DNA of 64,000 nt. Origin: Halegenticoccus soli (lineage in GTDB: Archaea; Halobacteriota; Halobacteria; Halobacteriales; Haloferacaceae). The stretch is taken from assembly GCF_002844195.1 (NCBI RefSeq), contig NZ_PEND01000003.1, positions 372,001 through 436,000 on the forward strand, read 5' to 3'. Shown here one piece after another: positions 35,853 to 45,002 of this stretch; position 1 is the stretch's first letter; every line of letters begins with the position of its first letter. The notes below the pieces were generated by a model. That model was not told where the DNA came from, ran no database searches, and worked only from the letters and a program-made list of their open reading frames with translations. A program made the position numbers and the translations under genes.

Positions 35853-37088
35853 TTATGCGAACCGTGCTGGTATAAGGTCGTGAGCTTCTGCTAGTGGATG
35901 TCGAGGCTCCTGGTAGTTATACCTCGATGCACAGAATCGGACAGTGTCCGACGAGACGAAACAAGGTATAAACGTCTCTTTCGAAGCGAACCCCGGCGAC
36001 GCGAAGATATTCGGACTCGATACAGCCGACGATGTCTTCCGACACCTCGTTGACGCCCAGGAGTTACCGTTCACGATCAAGGAACTTGCCAACGTAAGCA
36101 ATAGTCGCTCACCCGTTTGGTGAGCTACGTGTTGAGAACCGACTCTAGGTCGCGGTCGGGAAGGTTGTGATAGTTGGACAGACGTCGCGTGCTGTTTGGC
36201 GTCGTGTGCTCCACGTACCGTCTCTTCGAGGGCTGCGACACCGTGTTCGTGGACGAGATCGCCGACAACGACCGTGTCAGCGACCGTTGCCATCTCGTAC
36301 GCCGAGTCGTACTCGTCGATCCCACCTCCATAGAAGAGCGTTGCCGAAGAGAGTGCTTCTTGTACTGTAACGACGAGGGCCGGATCACCGAGGGTTCCAG
36401 AGTACTCGAGGTAGATGATGTCCTGGCCGAGGAGTTGCTCGGCGACCTGTGCGTAAGCGGCAATCTCTGCGGTAGTGAGATCGCACGTTGCTTGCGTCAC
36501 GGTGGCAACGGCAGATGCTGGATTGAGCACGATGTACGCTTCGATGTGGGTGTGCTCCCAGTCGATAGATTCTATCGTCCGAACCCAGGTTGTGTGCGCG
36601 CCCGTAAGCCACGTCACATCGCCTGCATTCAGCACGAGTGGGATTAGATAGCCCGTGAAGCGGTCGTCCGGAAGCTCGGTAGGACGGTATGTTGGTTCAA
36701 TGTAGACGGGGAGCTCCAAGTCAGAGGGAGAGAGATCGTCAAGAAGCGACTGGACGTGGTGTTCAGTGACGGTTGTTGTGCCGCCGATGATGAGTGCGTC
36801 TGTGCCCGTGTCAACGAGCGCTGCGTAGGTGTCACCGCCAGGAAGTGATTCGTCGGGGTCAATCTTTACTCGCGTGCAACCAGTTTGTTCCGACGAAGAG
36901 AGACCTATAAGGTGAGCGTTGCCTCTCCATAGCTCATAGCGGCGATTTTGGGTCAATCTGGCTAGGAGGCGGGTCGGTTTCCTCCGGCCACACGCCAATG
37001 ACAGCGTGTCCTGTCTCAACGAAGTGCTGAATGGCGCGCTTCGAAAATTCCTCTGGAGACCGACCGTCTCTCCGGACAGACCAGTCAC
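35853..37088 (-). pseudogene. GGGP-synthase-like (PcrB family) gene lacking proper start and stop
   Basis: Within a 411-codon open frame, residues 75-310 (about 36866-36160) form a PcrB/GGGPS-like TIM barrel: 'VKIDPDESLPGGDTYAALVD', 'DALIIGGTT', 'VYIEPTYRPT', 'GYLIPLVLNAGDVTWLTGAH', 'YIVLNPASAVATV', 'IIYLEYSGTLGDP' and 'ATLFYGGGIDEYDSAYEMA'. The enzyme makes geranylgeranylglyceryl phosphate, the first ether-lipid precursor. The frame before residue 70 is antisense to other genes and no start codon sits near the domain; beyond 310 it runs into antisense of the nucleotidyltransferase fragment. Two shorter fragments exist (4338, 40385). Confidence 0.8.
35944..36123 (+). pseudogene. N-terminal helix-turn-helix fragment of a nucleotidyltransferase-type gene
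   Basis: GTG at 35944 to TGA at 36121-36123, 59 residues. 'DAKIFGLDTADDVFRHLVDA' and 'LPFTIKELANVSNS' match the N-terminal winged-helix part of haloarchaeal HTH-nucleotidyltransferase (MNT-like) proteins, which would continue for another 150 residues. The reading ends where the opposite-strand GGGP-synthase-like gene begins. Confidence 0.5.
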
Positions 37089-37122
37089 AATCGACGCACT
37101 GGTACTTGATTGGCCTCGTCAT
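36934..37122 (-). CDS. Small zinc-finger protein (C2H2-like)
   Basis: 62 residues from the ATG at 37122 (MTRPIKYQCVDCDWSVRRDG); a longer start at 37233 is possible. CVDC at 9-12 and 'AIQHFVETGHAVIGV' provide CxxC...H-x5-H. Similar small C2H2 proteins are frequent in haloarchaea. It ends 4 bp ahead of sequence used by the GGGP-synthase-like frame. Confidence 0.65.
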   Translation of the reverse strand: MTRPIKYQCVDCDWSVRRDGRSPEEFSKRAIQHFVETGHAVIGVWPEETDPPPSQIDPKSPL

Positions 37123-37305
37123 GATAGTGGTCTCTACGGGATTATTTTCATTAGGTACAAAGGCTGGGAATACAAGCCCTTCTTCGAGGGGCTCGTACTT
37201 GGGAAGAATACGTTTTCTATCAAATTTCGACACATGCCCGTGAGGGACTCTGCTACCAGGAATTTCTCGCTTCTGGTGCCTCCCATTCTTGAACTAGAGC
37301 TGGGC

Positions 37306-37560
37306 CTCTCTAAGCTCACTGATGAGGTGATCAAACGAGAGCAGACTGGCCATCAGTGGGGCCCAGCTGACGTGGTTCCGGCGTGGGTGTATACGCTTGT
37401 GAGCGGAGGAGGTGTTGTGAGCATTCTTGGCTCGTATTTCAGTATCGGCGTCTTTGCGACTCTCAGTCAGTACGTGAGCAGGCGTGATCTTTGGACTCTT
37501 GCTGACGCTCTCTGTCTCTGCAATTGTCGCTCGGAGACGAAGCCCGACTGGGGTGTGACG
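37306..37560 (+). pseudogene. Truncated copy of the VYTLVSGGG membrane winged-helix family
   Basis: From 'LTDEVIKREQTGHQWGPADV' through 'WVYTLVSGGGVVSILGSYFS' to 'GVFATLSQ' the translation follows the intact paralogs at 9273 and 38975. The N-terminal half is missing and the last membrane segment is scrambled by a frameshift after about 37470. The upstream part of the open frame is antisense to the zinc-finger gene. Confidence 0.75.
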
Positions 37561-37861
37561 CGCGTAGAAAGCGGGTGCTTGGTTCTCTAGGAGCTCCCCG
37601 ACAAGGAGACGATGTTACCGATGAGACAATCATCAAGTGTGAGGCCAGTGGCACAATTTCCGTGGCTACGCTCATGACAGCCCGGTCATGCTGCTACTGG
37701 CCTCGTGTGTCCAATGCGACGAGGGAACCACCACGCCCTTCACGGCACGGGAAACTCAGGCCTGGTGGCTCCCAACGTAGTCCTATGTCATAGAGTGGCA
37801 TAGGTGTGGCGGCCACCGATGTGAACGACCTGTGAGTCACCCAGAGAGAGTCTATGAAAAC
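37561..37861. other. Intergenic, 300 bp
   Basis: No gene. 'ccacgcccttcacggcacggg' near 37731 resembles the IS200/IS605-type end hairpin (39383) but is imperfect. Confidence 0.35.
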
Positions 37862-38056
37862 TTAGGCTGAGAGATCGCGGAACGTCGGATGGACCCAGGC
37901 GAATATTTCTGAGGCTGTGGTAAGCCACTCCTCAAACGATTGCGCCTCGGTACTGCACCATAGACACCGAGACTCGTCGTTGAGATGCACCCCGTCAACG
38001 TCGAAGGGTTCAGCGGAGTGGCTTGAGGGTTTAACATGGCACCAGCATTTTGGCAT
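37862..38056 (-). CDS. 64-aa Cys-rich small protein
   Basis: MPKCWCHVKPSSHSAEPFDV start, then 'LNDESRCLWCSTEAQSFEEW' and 'SEIFAWVHPTFRDLSA'. C4, C6 and a CxxC at about 33-36 could make one zinc site. No family known to me. Confidence 0.5.
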   Translation of the reverse strand: MPKCWCHVKPSSHSAEPFDVDGVHLNDESRCLWCSTEAQSFEEWLTTASEIFAWVHPTFRDLSA

Positions 38057-38278
38057 GCTGTAGTGAGTATCGCTGTGGAAGTCCGTCCCTCAGTCTCATA
38101 GGTGGGTCAGTCAGCGCAAGCCTTTAGTTCCATCTGAAAGAATCACATACAAAGGTCCTATATATCGCACTAAAGGTACTTGCCTGTACACTCATGAAAA
38201 CGAGACGGTGAAGAGCAGTTCGGTGTCGTTGTCTCAACGACACTACCCCCGTTCACCAATCGAATACAATCCCCGCTC

Positions 38279-38605
38279 ATGACCACCCGAGATACTGATG
38301 GACAGTCCGAAGAAACACCGAGCGATACCGACACAGTCTATCGTCTTCCATTCCGATGTCTGACTCGCTTTGTGGATTCACTCCCTTATCCACGAGGTAG
38401 CGATGAGGGAACCTCCGAGGAGGTCCCACCGTCCAAGAGCGTAGTAAAGGAACTCTCCTCGGTCGATCTTCCACAACTTGATGCCGCAGGGATCATCGAG
38501 TGGGATCAAGAGACCGATAGTATCCAGCCAGGACCCCGATTTGAAGATGCTGTAACCCTCTTAGAATCTCTGACTGACTCAAGGGATGAGAACCGAGACG
38601 ACTAG
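38279..38605 (+). CDS. DUF7344-like protein (paralog of 8470)
   Basis: 108 residues. The N-terminal half has drifted; the C-terminal 'DLPQLDAAGIIEWDQETDSI' and 'GPRFEDAVTLLESL' match the 8470 protein ('LPMLVERGVVDWDHETDTVS', 'GPTFEEIQPLLA'). It precedes a VYTLVSGGG-family gene, as at 8470/9273, so the two-gene order is conserved. Confidence 0.65.
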   Translation: MTTRDTDGQSEETPSDTDTVYRLPFRCLTRFVDSLPYPRGSDEGTSEEVPPSKSVVKELSSVDLPQLDAAGIIEWDQETDSIQPGPRFEDAVTLLESLTDSRDENRDD

Positions 38606-38974
38606 CAGGTTCACAGACGAGAGCCAAATGTGATCAGAGCTCCGAAGTTGGAGTACACCGAAAGCAACTGTCTGTTGAACGATGTGAGGGGAAACTGCAC
38701 GTCCAGGTACTGGACGGAGTAAGCCGATACTTTGAAGTGTGTGAAGAGAGACGCTCTGAACGTTATCCCAGTAAAGGACTGCTGGGTTGGATTGAGCCCA
38801 ATATCAGCGGTTGTTTGGTTGGGGCAATTGCTACACCAGAGCGAGGCTCACATATACGCAGAGAGGCACCCTATGGATATCCAAAAGGACACACTTCGGA
38901 TTCCCAAGCCCGAGCACAGGCATATTTCGGCCGATTACTTCGGGGCAGAGAATCGAACGAGCAGGCGGACTACC
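38606..38974. other. Intergenic between cassette genes
   Basis: About 370 bp without a supported gene; open frames run into the next gene but lack conservation with the 8.8-9.3 kb counterpart. Confidence 0.4.
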
Positions 38975-39352
38975 GTGGCTGATCACCGAGATTCGGTCGA
39001 TGAATCAGAGCACGTAGCGGAGGCACAAACAGAGACACTCTCGGAGGTGTTGGCCGACGAGCGCTCAAGAGCGATAGTTGAGGCACTCGCTGCCAACGAC
39101 GGCGAGCTTCACGTGGCCGAGCTTGCTGACGAAGTGGTCAAACGAGAGCAAGGCGACGATCGATCAGCAATTGAGGCAGTTCCCCCGCGAGTGTATACAC
39201 TGGTGAGTGGTGGCGGACTCGTGAGTATCATTGGTTCGTACTTCGAAATCGGCGCGTTTGCGGCTCTGTCGGTTACCGCCTGGATACGAGTCGTCTTTGG
39301 GTTGCTCTTGGCGCTCTCTGTCTATGCAGTCATAGCGCAGAGAAGAAGCTAG
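38975..39352 (+). CDS. Membrane-anchored winged-helix protein (VYTLVSGGG family)
   Basis: 125 residues from the GTG at 38975 (reads M-ADHRDSVDESEHVAEAQ); the same length as the 9273 protein, which supports this start over the longer open frame. 'LSEVLADERSRAIVEALAAN', 'GELHVAELADEVVKREQ', 'VYTLVSGGGLVSIIGSYFEI' and a terminal membrane segment ending AQRRS are all conserved. Confidence 0.78.
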   Translation: MADHRDSVDESEHVAEAQTETLSEVLADERSRAIVEALAANDGELHVAELADEVVKREQGDDRSAIEAVPPRVYTLVSGGGLVSIIGSYFEIGAFAALSVTAWIRVVFGLLLALSVYAVIAQRRS

Positions 39353-40105
39353 ACCAGGTTACAGGAATTCCAGGCGAGAATCCCACGCCGTTCACGGCGT
39401 GGATGAATCGCCGTCTTCATCCGGTCAAACGCCCGAATCGGCAGAGTGAGGTCCCCACGGGCGTCTACTCACATGTCGACGTGCCGGTTTCCCCGTCACA
39501 TCTCGACGCCCCACAAACTGGCAGTTGACTCGGTGTTTGCCTCATCAAAACGTAAGCCCGTGGGACACGGACCGACAGAAAATACCTAAGTAACTCCGAG
39601 TCCTGTCCAGGAGAGGAGTAACGGAGGCGTGGCACCTCCACCGGTTCGTCGGACCGGAAACCGTAACCATCCCAACGAACCGCCCGTTGGTGAGCGTGGG
39701 AGAACCGTGCCTTTAGGCGCGGGAGGACGTCACGACTCCACTACAGTCAGGGGATTAGAATACCAGTTTAACGGCGGGTTGGAGCTTCTCGGGGGGCTAA
39801 CTTACGGAGTCTTCCTTGCAGTACTTCGCGATGACAGAGACCTAGTGAGAGTACAATCAAAAGGGGGAGATGGTGGTGTGTCAAACCGTGAACGTCCTCG
39901 AGGTGCCTCTGAGCACGTTCATCTTCACGATATCGTCCACTATATTAAACTCTCTCGAAATCTTACTTTCATCCTATTTTGAGAGAATAATATATGTATG
40001 GTGAGAATGATCCCCACACGGGGTTCGGCCCCAGAGGAGTTTGGTGTGTCAACGTGTGCCGGGGGAATCGGGGGAAACGACCTCCCGCACCATTTCGAAG
40101 CGAGT
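39353..40105. other. IS200/IS605-type remnant region, no intact gene
   Basis: It starts with a perfect end hairpin (39383-39402) and continues with GC-rich sequence that reads 'RRTGNRNHPNEPPVGERGRT' (about 39645-39705), similar in feel to TnpB C-terminal tails. Frames are short. I see no transposase core. Confidence 0.4.
39383..39402. mobile_element. Perfect hairpin typical of IS200/IS605 ends
   Basis: ccacgccg (39383-39390), loop ttca, cggcgtgg (39395-39402), preceded by 'gaatc'. This form is frequent at haloarchaeal IS200/IS605-family ends. It lies 31 bp after the VYTLVSGGG gene. Confidence 0.55.
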
Positions 40106-40369
40106 CTACTCCTGTGAGTCGTCGGGCCTTCTGAAGAGGCGATCACACCGCTCCCGAATGGCTTGCTCACACTGGGCGGTCGTTTCCGGACCAGACTCAA
40201 GATCAACTTCCTTTCCGTCCGCAATAACCACTTCAAGGACATCGCTTTCCTCGGTGTCCGCCGGAAGCTGCTCTTCATCAAGTAGGATTTCGTTAGCGAT
40301 CTCGTCGTCCACTTCGACGAGCACGACAGCGTCCCCCTCTTCGAGACGATCGACCGTCGCAGTAGACAC
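40106..40369 (-). CDS. DUF3006-domain protein, 5' end altered
   Basis: 87 residues if started at the GTG at 40369. 'STATVDRLEEGDAVVLVEVD' and 'LLDEEQLPADTEESDVLEVV' follow DUF3006 ('gtVDRieg..AVll.ed......lP.....GDvl.v'). The frame continues upstream into a GGGP-synthase-like fragment, so the native start ('NYDEV' region) was probably lost at that junction. DUF3006 proteins usually accompany metallo-beta-lactamase-fold genes; none is here. Confidence 0.7.
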   Translation of the reverse strand: MSTATVDRLEEGDAVVLVEVDDEIANEILLDEEQLPADTEESDVLEVVIADGKEVDLESGPETTAQCEQAIRERCDRLFRRPDDSQE

Positions 40370-40384
40370 TTCATCGTAATTGAT

Positions 40385-40600
40385 CGTCTGGGAGCTCGGT
40401 AGGGCGGTAGGTTGGTTCGATGGAGACGGGAATTTCCATCTCGGAGAGAGAGAGGTCGTCGAGCAGCGAGTGGACACGCCGCTCAGTGACGGCTGTTGTG
40501 CCGTCGATGATGATCGCGTCCGTGCCCATGTCAATGAGTCTTGGTAGGTGTCACTGTTGGGGTGTGATTTGTCGGATCAGCCTTCGTCACGTGCGTTCAG
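40385..40600 (-). pseudogene. N-terminal fragment of GGGP-synthase-like gene
   Basis: Minus-strand translation gives 'MGTDAIIIDGTTAVTERRVH', 'LLDDLSLSEMEIPVSIEPTY' and 'RPTELPDD', aligned with residues about 90-145 of the larger copy. A frameshift precedes it near 40550. The fragment ends exactly at the DUF3006 frame. Clearly non-functional. Confidence 0.8.
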
Positions 40601-40769
40601 TACGTCCATGCGGTCGGCATACGCTCAGTAATCGAATCGCAGGCAAACCGCTTTCTCTCGACGAAAATGGGACGGTCGTGCATGCAATGCTTCTGGACGC
40701 CTCAGAGACACGGTCTGAGAGCCACGTCTGACTGAGACTTTTTACCGTTCGTCCTGCAACTTCCGGTAG

Positions 40770-40982
40770 ATGAATCCTCGAACACCACTGCCGCCGCGGG
40801 CGGAAGAGGCGCTTGAAGTGCTTCGGTCTCCGGTCGAGAACGCAGGTGGTGAACTCCCTTATGATCGAGCTCGCTCAGTGGTTGCGTCCGAGTTTGGCGA
40901 GAAATCTGCGGAGGCATTATTGACTATTCTGCACAGCCGCGGCTATATCTACTACGTTGATAAGCAAGTCCGGATTACGTAG
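40770..40982 (+). CDS. Small winged-helix-like protein, 70 aa
   Basis: MNPRTPLPPRAEEALEVLRS, then 'LPYDRARSVVASEFGEKSAE' and 'LTILHSRGYIYYVDKQVRI' read as a compact helix-turn-helix with wing. A truncated duplicate of its 5' end lies at 4265. Both the intact gene and the fragment neighbour GGGP-synthase-like fragments, showing they were copied together. Function unknown. Confidence 0.7.
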   Translation: MNPRTPLPPRAEEALEVLRSPVENAGGELPYDRARSVVASEFGEKSAEALLTILHSRGYIYYVDKQVRIT

Positions 40983-41231
40983 GCTCGCTGTCTTGTGAGG
41001 GCTCAGTTTTCACTCTGACAAAGGGATTTTCCAGTATTCCCTGTGATGCTCGAGGTGAGGCGAGATCGGTCTCTCGACGGTATTGGTCAATTTCCCTAGG
41101 TATCCCTCAATGATCTACAAGCACAGATGATACCAAGCAAGAGAGGTACGTACGGAGTAATTCTCTGCGGATGTCTCAGCAATCTTTGGATAAAATGAAG
41201 GTCACAGTATCATAAGAGTCGGAGGAGGATC

Positions 41232-41474
41232 ATGGCCGAGAAAACCCAGCATAAAGAAAAACTGTCCCGAAAAGAAGTTGCAACACGGCTCGAAGCGCTC
41301 GCTCAAGAGCTTCACAAAAAAGACGAAGCCACTGTCACTGTCAACAATAAGGACGTAACGCTTTCTCCTCGAAAGAAGCTCAACTACGAAATCACCGTTC
41401 AAGAACGATCGGCGCGTCTACGAGGAAAGCGTGAATCGATCTCTCTGAAGATCGATTGGAAACCAAAGAAGTGA
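41232..41474 (+). CDS. Amphi-Trp domain protein
   Basis: 80 residues. 'KLSRKEVATRLEALAQELHK', 'VTVNNKDVTLSPRKKLNYEI' and the closing 'SISLKIDWKPKK' match the amphi-Trp domain (PF20068-type; helix, then strands, ending ElelsWkr). The family is widespread in haloarchaea and its role is unknown. ATG at 41232; intact. Confidence 0.88.
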   Translation: MAEKTQHKEKLSRKEVATRLEALAQELHKKDEATVTVNNKDVTLSPRKKLNYEITVQERSARLRGKRESISLKIDWKPKK

Positions 41475-41512
41475 CTGACCGCCAAAACTCGTTGTGAGAA
41501 AGACCGCCGCCC

Positions 41513-42520
41513 TTACCTATCTCCCTGTTCTTCCAGCCCAGACCCGCCATCTTGAAGTGCAGTGCTCAACGGCTCGTCACCAGTACGGAGTGTCAAGTCA
41601 CCGGTGAGCTGCCGGTAGGGATAGGGCATATCGATGCCCTCAGCATCAAATCGCTCTTTCACTGCTTGGACGAAGTCCGACTGCACGCGCACGAGATCGC
41701 TCCGACTCGGCTCACCAATCCAAAAGCGGGATTGTAACCCAACGTAAGAGTCTGCGAGTTCAGTCACACGGATTGAGGTCGGCGGATCGGAGCGAATGCC
41801 ATCGATCTTCTCGGCCTCTTCCAAAATGACGTCCTTGGCGTGGTCGATATCGTCCTCGTAGCCGATGCCGAAGACGAACTTCTGGCGGAGTGTGTCGTAC
41901 GCAACGGGATTCGTGAGGGGGTTGTTTGCAAGTTCAGAGTTCGGAACGGTGATTCGTTCGTTGTCGAAGGTACGAATCCGTGTTACGCGGAGGTCAATGT
42001 CCTCGACACGGCCGACGATGTCACCCTGTTCGACCCAGTCACCGACTTGAAATGGTTTGTCCTTGAGGATGAAAATTCCCGCGACAAAATTGCTGAGGAT
42101 GTCTTGTGCTGCAAAGCCGACCGCGAGCGCTATTGCGCCCGCAAAGACACCGAATGCAGCAATCACACTCCCAAAGCCTGCGACGGTGAACGCGACGGCG
42201 ATCGCGATTAGCCACACTGCGATCCCTGCGATGTTTTCACCGAGGCTCTTGACCGAGGGATCATGTCCCTGGCGGTCGAGAACACGGCTGACAAGAGGAA
42301 TGAGAATGGTTCGTCCTAGCAGGTAGACACCGATGAGCGTCACGATGAATATCGCTGCAGGGATGATGAAGTCCGATAGAATGGTTTGTGGGTTAAAGAG
42401 ATTATTCTGAAGGGGCATCGTCTGTGCAGGAGGCGTTTGTACTACCATTGAAGCGCTCAGCGCTATGGAGAGCATCCGCAAGATTCCTGTGGTCCCGGCA
42501 GCCAGGACAGGACTACTCAT
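41513..42520 (-). CDS. mscS: Small-conductance mechanosensitive channel, MscS family
   Basis: 335 residues. Two N-terminal membrane segments, then pore helix TM3 with 'AAFGVFAGAIALAVGFAAQD' and the MscS motif 'ILSNFVAGIFILKDKPFQVG', the beta domain 'DWVEQGDIVGRVEDIDLRVT', 'TFDNERITVPNSELANNPL', and the alpha/beta cytosolic domain ending 'MPYPYRQLTGD'. It relieves turgor on hypo-osmotic shock, important for halophiles. Length is normal. Confidence 0.95.
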   Translation of the reverse strand: MSSPVLAAGTTGILRMLSIALSASMVVQTPPAQTMPLQNNLFNPQTILSDFIIPAAIFIVTLIGVYLLGRTILIPLVSRVLDRQGHDPSVKSLGENIAGIAVWLIAIAVAFTVAGFGSVIAAFGVFAGAIALAVGFAAQDILSNFVAGIFILKDKPFQVGDWVEQGDIVGRVEDIDLRVTRIRTFDNERITVPNSELANNPLTNPVAYDTLRQKFVFGIGYEDDIDHAKDVILEEAEKIDGIRSDPPTSIRVTELADSYVGLQSRFWIGEPSRSDLVRVQSDFVQAVKERFDAEGIDMPYPYRQLTGDLTLRTGDEPLSTALQDGGSGLEEQGDR

Positions 42521-42740
42521 GGCAAACCGAGAGCCAGACCGTCAGCCGTGGCGTTTATATCTCATACAAATAAACAAGAAGTAGTGACTTTCAGCGGAGC
42601 TCAGAAAAACCGAGCGCACTCACCCAAATCGGGAAACTAAGACGACAGAAAATCGTCTCCACACGTACCGCCCATTGGAAAGCCGAACTCACGAAGACAT
42701 GGTAGTGACAAGACGCCAGCTTGAGGATTATGCGTAGCCC

Positions 42741-43820
42741 ATGAAACCGATAAAACGCCAGCTTATTGGTATTCTACTTCTCTTGGGGATCGCCGTAATC
42801 GGCTATGCGGCTATGAGTTCCGGGGCGGTCGCCTATCCATCAGCGGGGGTGGAGGACATCGGGGAGTGGGGAGACACCACTGAGCACCACGCTGAAATTC
42901 ATACCGCATATTGGGTCGAAAACCCGTATCCAATTGACCTTTCTACTGGCAAGGCGCTCCGACTCAATTATTCTCTCACACTCAATAGTGTTACCCTTGC
43001 AGAAGGAAGTCGAGAGAGAGTTGATCTTCCACGTGGAAACACGACACAGACACAAACGACATACCTGCGAACGGATCGGCTCTCGGCATGGTGGGTAACC
43101 TATCTTCGAGCGAACGAGACCATCCACGCAAACGCGCACGGTAGGGTTCGAATCACTACCCCGTTCAAAAATTGGACATACGACCGCTTATCCGCGTCAC
43201 ACACGCAGTTTGAAAATCAGGAACCAATTCGTGAGTCACTCTCACGGACAGCACATCGAACCGAAGGAACTCACACACGGACACAACAGCTACGCTTTGG
43301 GAATTTCCAGCGCACAGTGACAGTTGGTGCGGACGTGCAAAATGCGAATGCGAGTTGGGGACGCGTTGATCGGAACCAAACGACGGTGTTGTTTCACTTT
43401 ACGATTCGAAATCCCAGTGATACCGTTCCACTGGTGGTAGAACCAATGGGGCTGCGGTTCCATGTAGACGCGAATGATGTGCGGTTGTTTTCGTCGGAGT
43501 CTGGTGTGTTAACCCTCGAATCGCCAAACAATGAGCAGCTCATACTGCCTGGTGAGACTCGAGATGTGACGATTTCCATCACACTGGATAATACCAAGAT
43601 TGACGACTGGTTTACTAGCCACATACAAGACGGTGAGCGCTCACAGCTCGCCGTGCACCTGCAGTTGGTCGTGGATCCGCTCGGAATCGACAAGCCAGTC
43701 CGGCTCCCTGATGAAGACGGGACAACATACCGCTGTACGATACAAACTGCGATTTTAGAGGACAACCAATCGGCAGCAACAACGTGTGGGGATCGTACAA
43801 GACGGTCACCGCCATCCTAG
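42741..43820 (+). CDS. LEA14/WHy (LEA type 2) family membrane-anchored protein
   Basis: 359 residues. A membrane anchor or signal (about 8-30) precedes two LEA_2/WHy domains: about 45-165 ('AYWVENPYPIDLSTGKALRL', 'AWWVTYLRANETIHANAHGR') and 185-330 ('GRVDRNQTTVLFHFTIRNPS', 'MGLRFHVDANDVRLFSS'). The layout matches haloarchaeal LEA type 2 proteins, presumed surface stress (desiccation/osmotic) proteins. It is divergent from MscS with a 220-bp gap, so a joint osmotic role is plausible but unproven. Confidence 0.88.
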   Translation: MKPIKRQLIGILLLLGIAVIGYAAMSSGAVAYPSAGVEDIGEWGDTTEHHAEIHTAYWVENPYPIDLSTGKALRLNYSLTLNSVTLAEGSRERVDLPRGNTTQTQTTYLRTDRLSAWWVTYLRANETIHANAHGRVRITTPFKNWTYDRLSASHTQFENQEPIRESLSRTAHRTEGTHTRTQQLRFGNFQRTVTVGADVQNANASWGRVDRNQTTVLFHFTIRNPSDTVPLVVEPMGLRFHVDANDVRLFSSESGVLTLESPNNEQLILPGETRDVTISITLDNTKIDDWFTSHIQDGERSQLAVHLQLVVDPLGIDKPVRLPDEDGTTYRCTIQTAILEDNQSAATTCGDRTRRSPPS

Positions 43821-44061
43821 ACACTGTAGGCATTCATGGGAGACGGGTCGTTTCTCTCAATGACCACCAGTGAAGAGATAGTAAAACCCGTCCCTTCACG
43901 CTCTCCCTTGAACGTGTAAATTACGGCCAGCTACCGACGGTGTATCCTCTGTGCCTATTGGATTCGCACCCGCGGTAAACAGTAGGATTCTCCCTGTAAA
44001 GAGTACCGGTACTGGGATGGAGGGCATTAGGACTTTGTACTACTGGTCGTTAACAGACCAC

Positions 44062-44433
44062 ATGCTCTGGAACAAAGACTCTCAATCCCCACAATCAACA
44101 CGAGATGAGTCTAATGACCTTGTAGAAGAGCTCGACGAATCACCCCCTTCGGAGCAGTTCCTTGCTGAGGCATACGATGCGATTGGGAAGGTATTTGAAG
44201 AGTCAGTCAACCGTGTCTCCGAGATCGAAGACCGAATCCAAGAAAAAAGAGAAGAGGTTGAACGACATAAACAAGAAATCGAACAACTGAACAGAGAAAT
44301 TGAGAAGTTACAAGAAGAACATAACCAGTTACACGATGCTCAAGACAAACTGGAAGACGCACAGCTCACTATCAAGGATGGCACAGAGAACAGACAGGTA
44401 GAGACCGAAACCGAAATCGAGGAAAATAGCTGA
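44062..44433 (+). CDS. Coiled-coil acidic protein
   Basis: 123 residues from the ATG at 44062 (MLWNKDSQSPQSTRDESNDL); the frame is open from 43951 but the extension is atypical. Residues 45-110 are one long coiled coil ('EDRIQEKREEVERHKQEIEQ', 'LNREIEKLQEEHNQLHDAQD'). The family is unknown; structural or scaffold role is all that can be inferred. Confidence 0.65.
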   Translation: MLWNKDSQSPQSTRDESNDLVEELDESPPSEQFLAEAYDAIGKVFEESVNRVSEIEDRIQEKREEVERHKQEIEQLNREIEKLQEEHNQLHDAQDKLEDAQLTIKDGTENRQVETETEIEENS

Positions 44434-44463
44434 CATTTTTCTCGCTCTGAATGATAGAGGAGT

Positions 44464-44484
44464 CGAAACGGCGAGGCCGTTTCG
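44464..44484. terminator. Hairpin downstream of coiled-coil gene
   Basis: cgaaacggc (44464-44472), loop gag, gccgtttcg (44476-44484): perfect 9-bp stem 30 bp after the stop, without a T-run. Half of the stem recurs at 44522. Confidence 0.45.
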
Positions 44485-44789
44485 TGATGATGGACAGACT
44501 GAGTTCTCACCACCCACGCCAGGCCGTTTCGTCAGCCTCTGAAGGTAACTCTCTCATGAGAGGAGTCCGGGATCATGCGTTCGATGTTGGGTCGTACTCA
44601 CAGCATGGTGTGATGAGGAATTCACTCATGGTGTTAAATACGTCCGGCCGCATCACTTGACGGTCTGAATATGACTAAGAGAGGCGGTCCAGAGAAATAG
44701 TCTTACAAATTCAGATCTCTGACTGATTTCTCAGGCCTCTGTCTGTGACGCCGCGAAAGATTCATACAGTTCATTGCAGTAGCCAAATC
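44485..44789. other. Intergenic, 305 bp
   Basis: No gene. Contains a repeated 'aggccgtttcgt' at 44521-44532 and presumably the promoter of the zinc-ribbon gene. Confidence 0.4.
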
Positions 44790-44972
44790 ATGGGGAACGA
44801 TAGCATGACACTCACAGAGCGGCTAAAGAAGTGGGTAACGGGCAGTAAAGATCCAGAGATGTACCAGTATCAATGCAACGTCTGCCAGGCAACGTTCGAC
44901 TCGCCAGAAGCCGACATTCAGGCCGCTGCTTGCGACGCGTGTGGTGCATCGAATGTCCGAGCACTGGAGTGA
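44790..44972 (+). CDS. 60-aa zinc-ribbon protein
   Basis: MGNDSMTLTERLKKWVTGSK, then 'YQYQCNVCQATFDSPEADIQ' and 'ACDACGASNVRAL'. Two CxxC pairs 18 residues apart make a canonical zinc ribbon. Start 44790 or the next ATG at 44805. Stand-alone ribbon proteins of this length are common in haloarchaea; function unknown. Confidence 0.78.
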   Translation: MGNDSMTLTERLKKWVTGSKDPEMYQYQCNVCQATFDSPEADIQAAACDACGASNVRALE

Positions 44973-45002
44973 GCATTCTTCCTTATCTAATTTTAGAAAT
45001 AG

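Noticed and set aside
41840-42211. Plus-strand frame opposite mscS with paired cysteines
   Set aside because: Fully inside mscS on the opposite strand; no independent signal.
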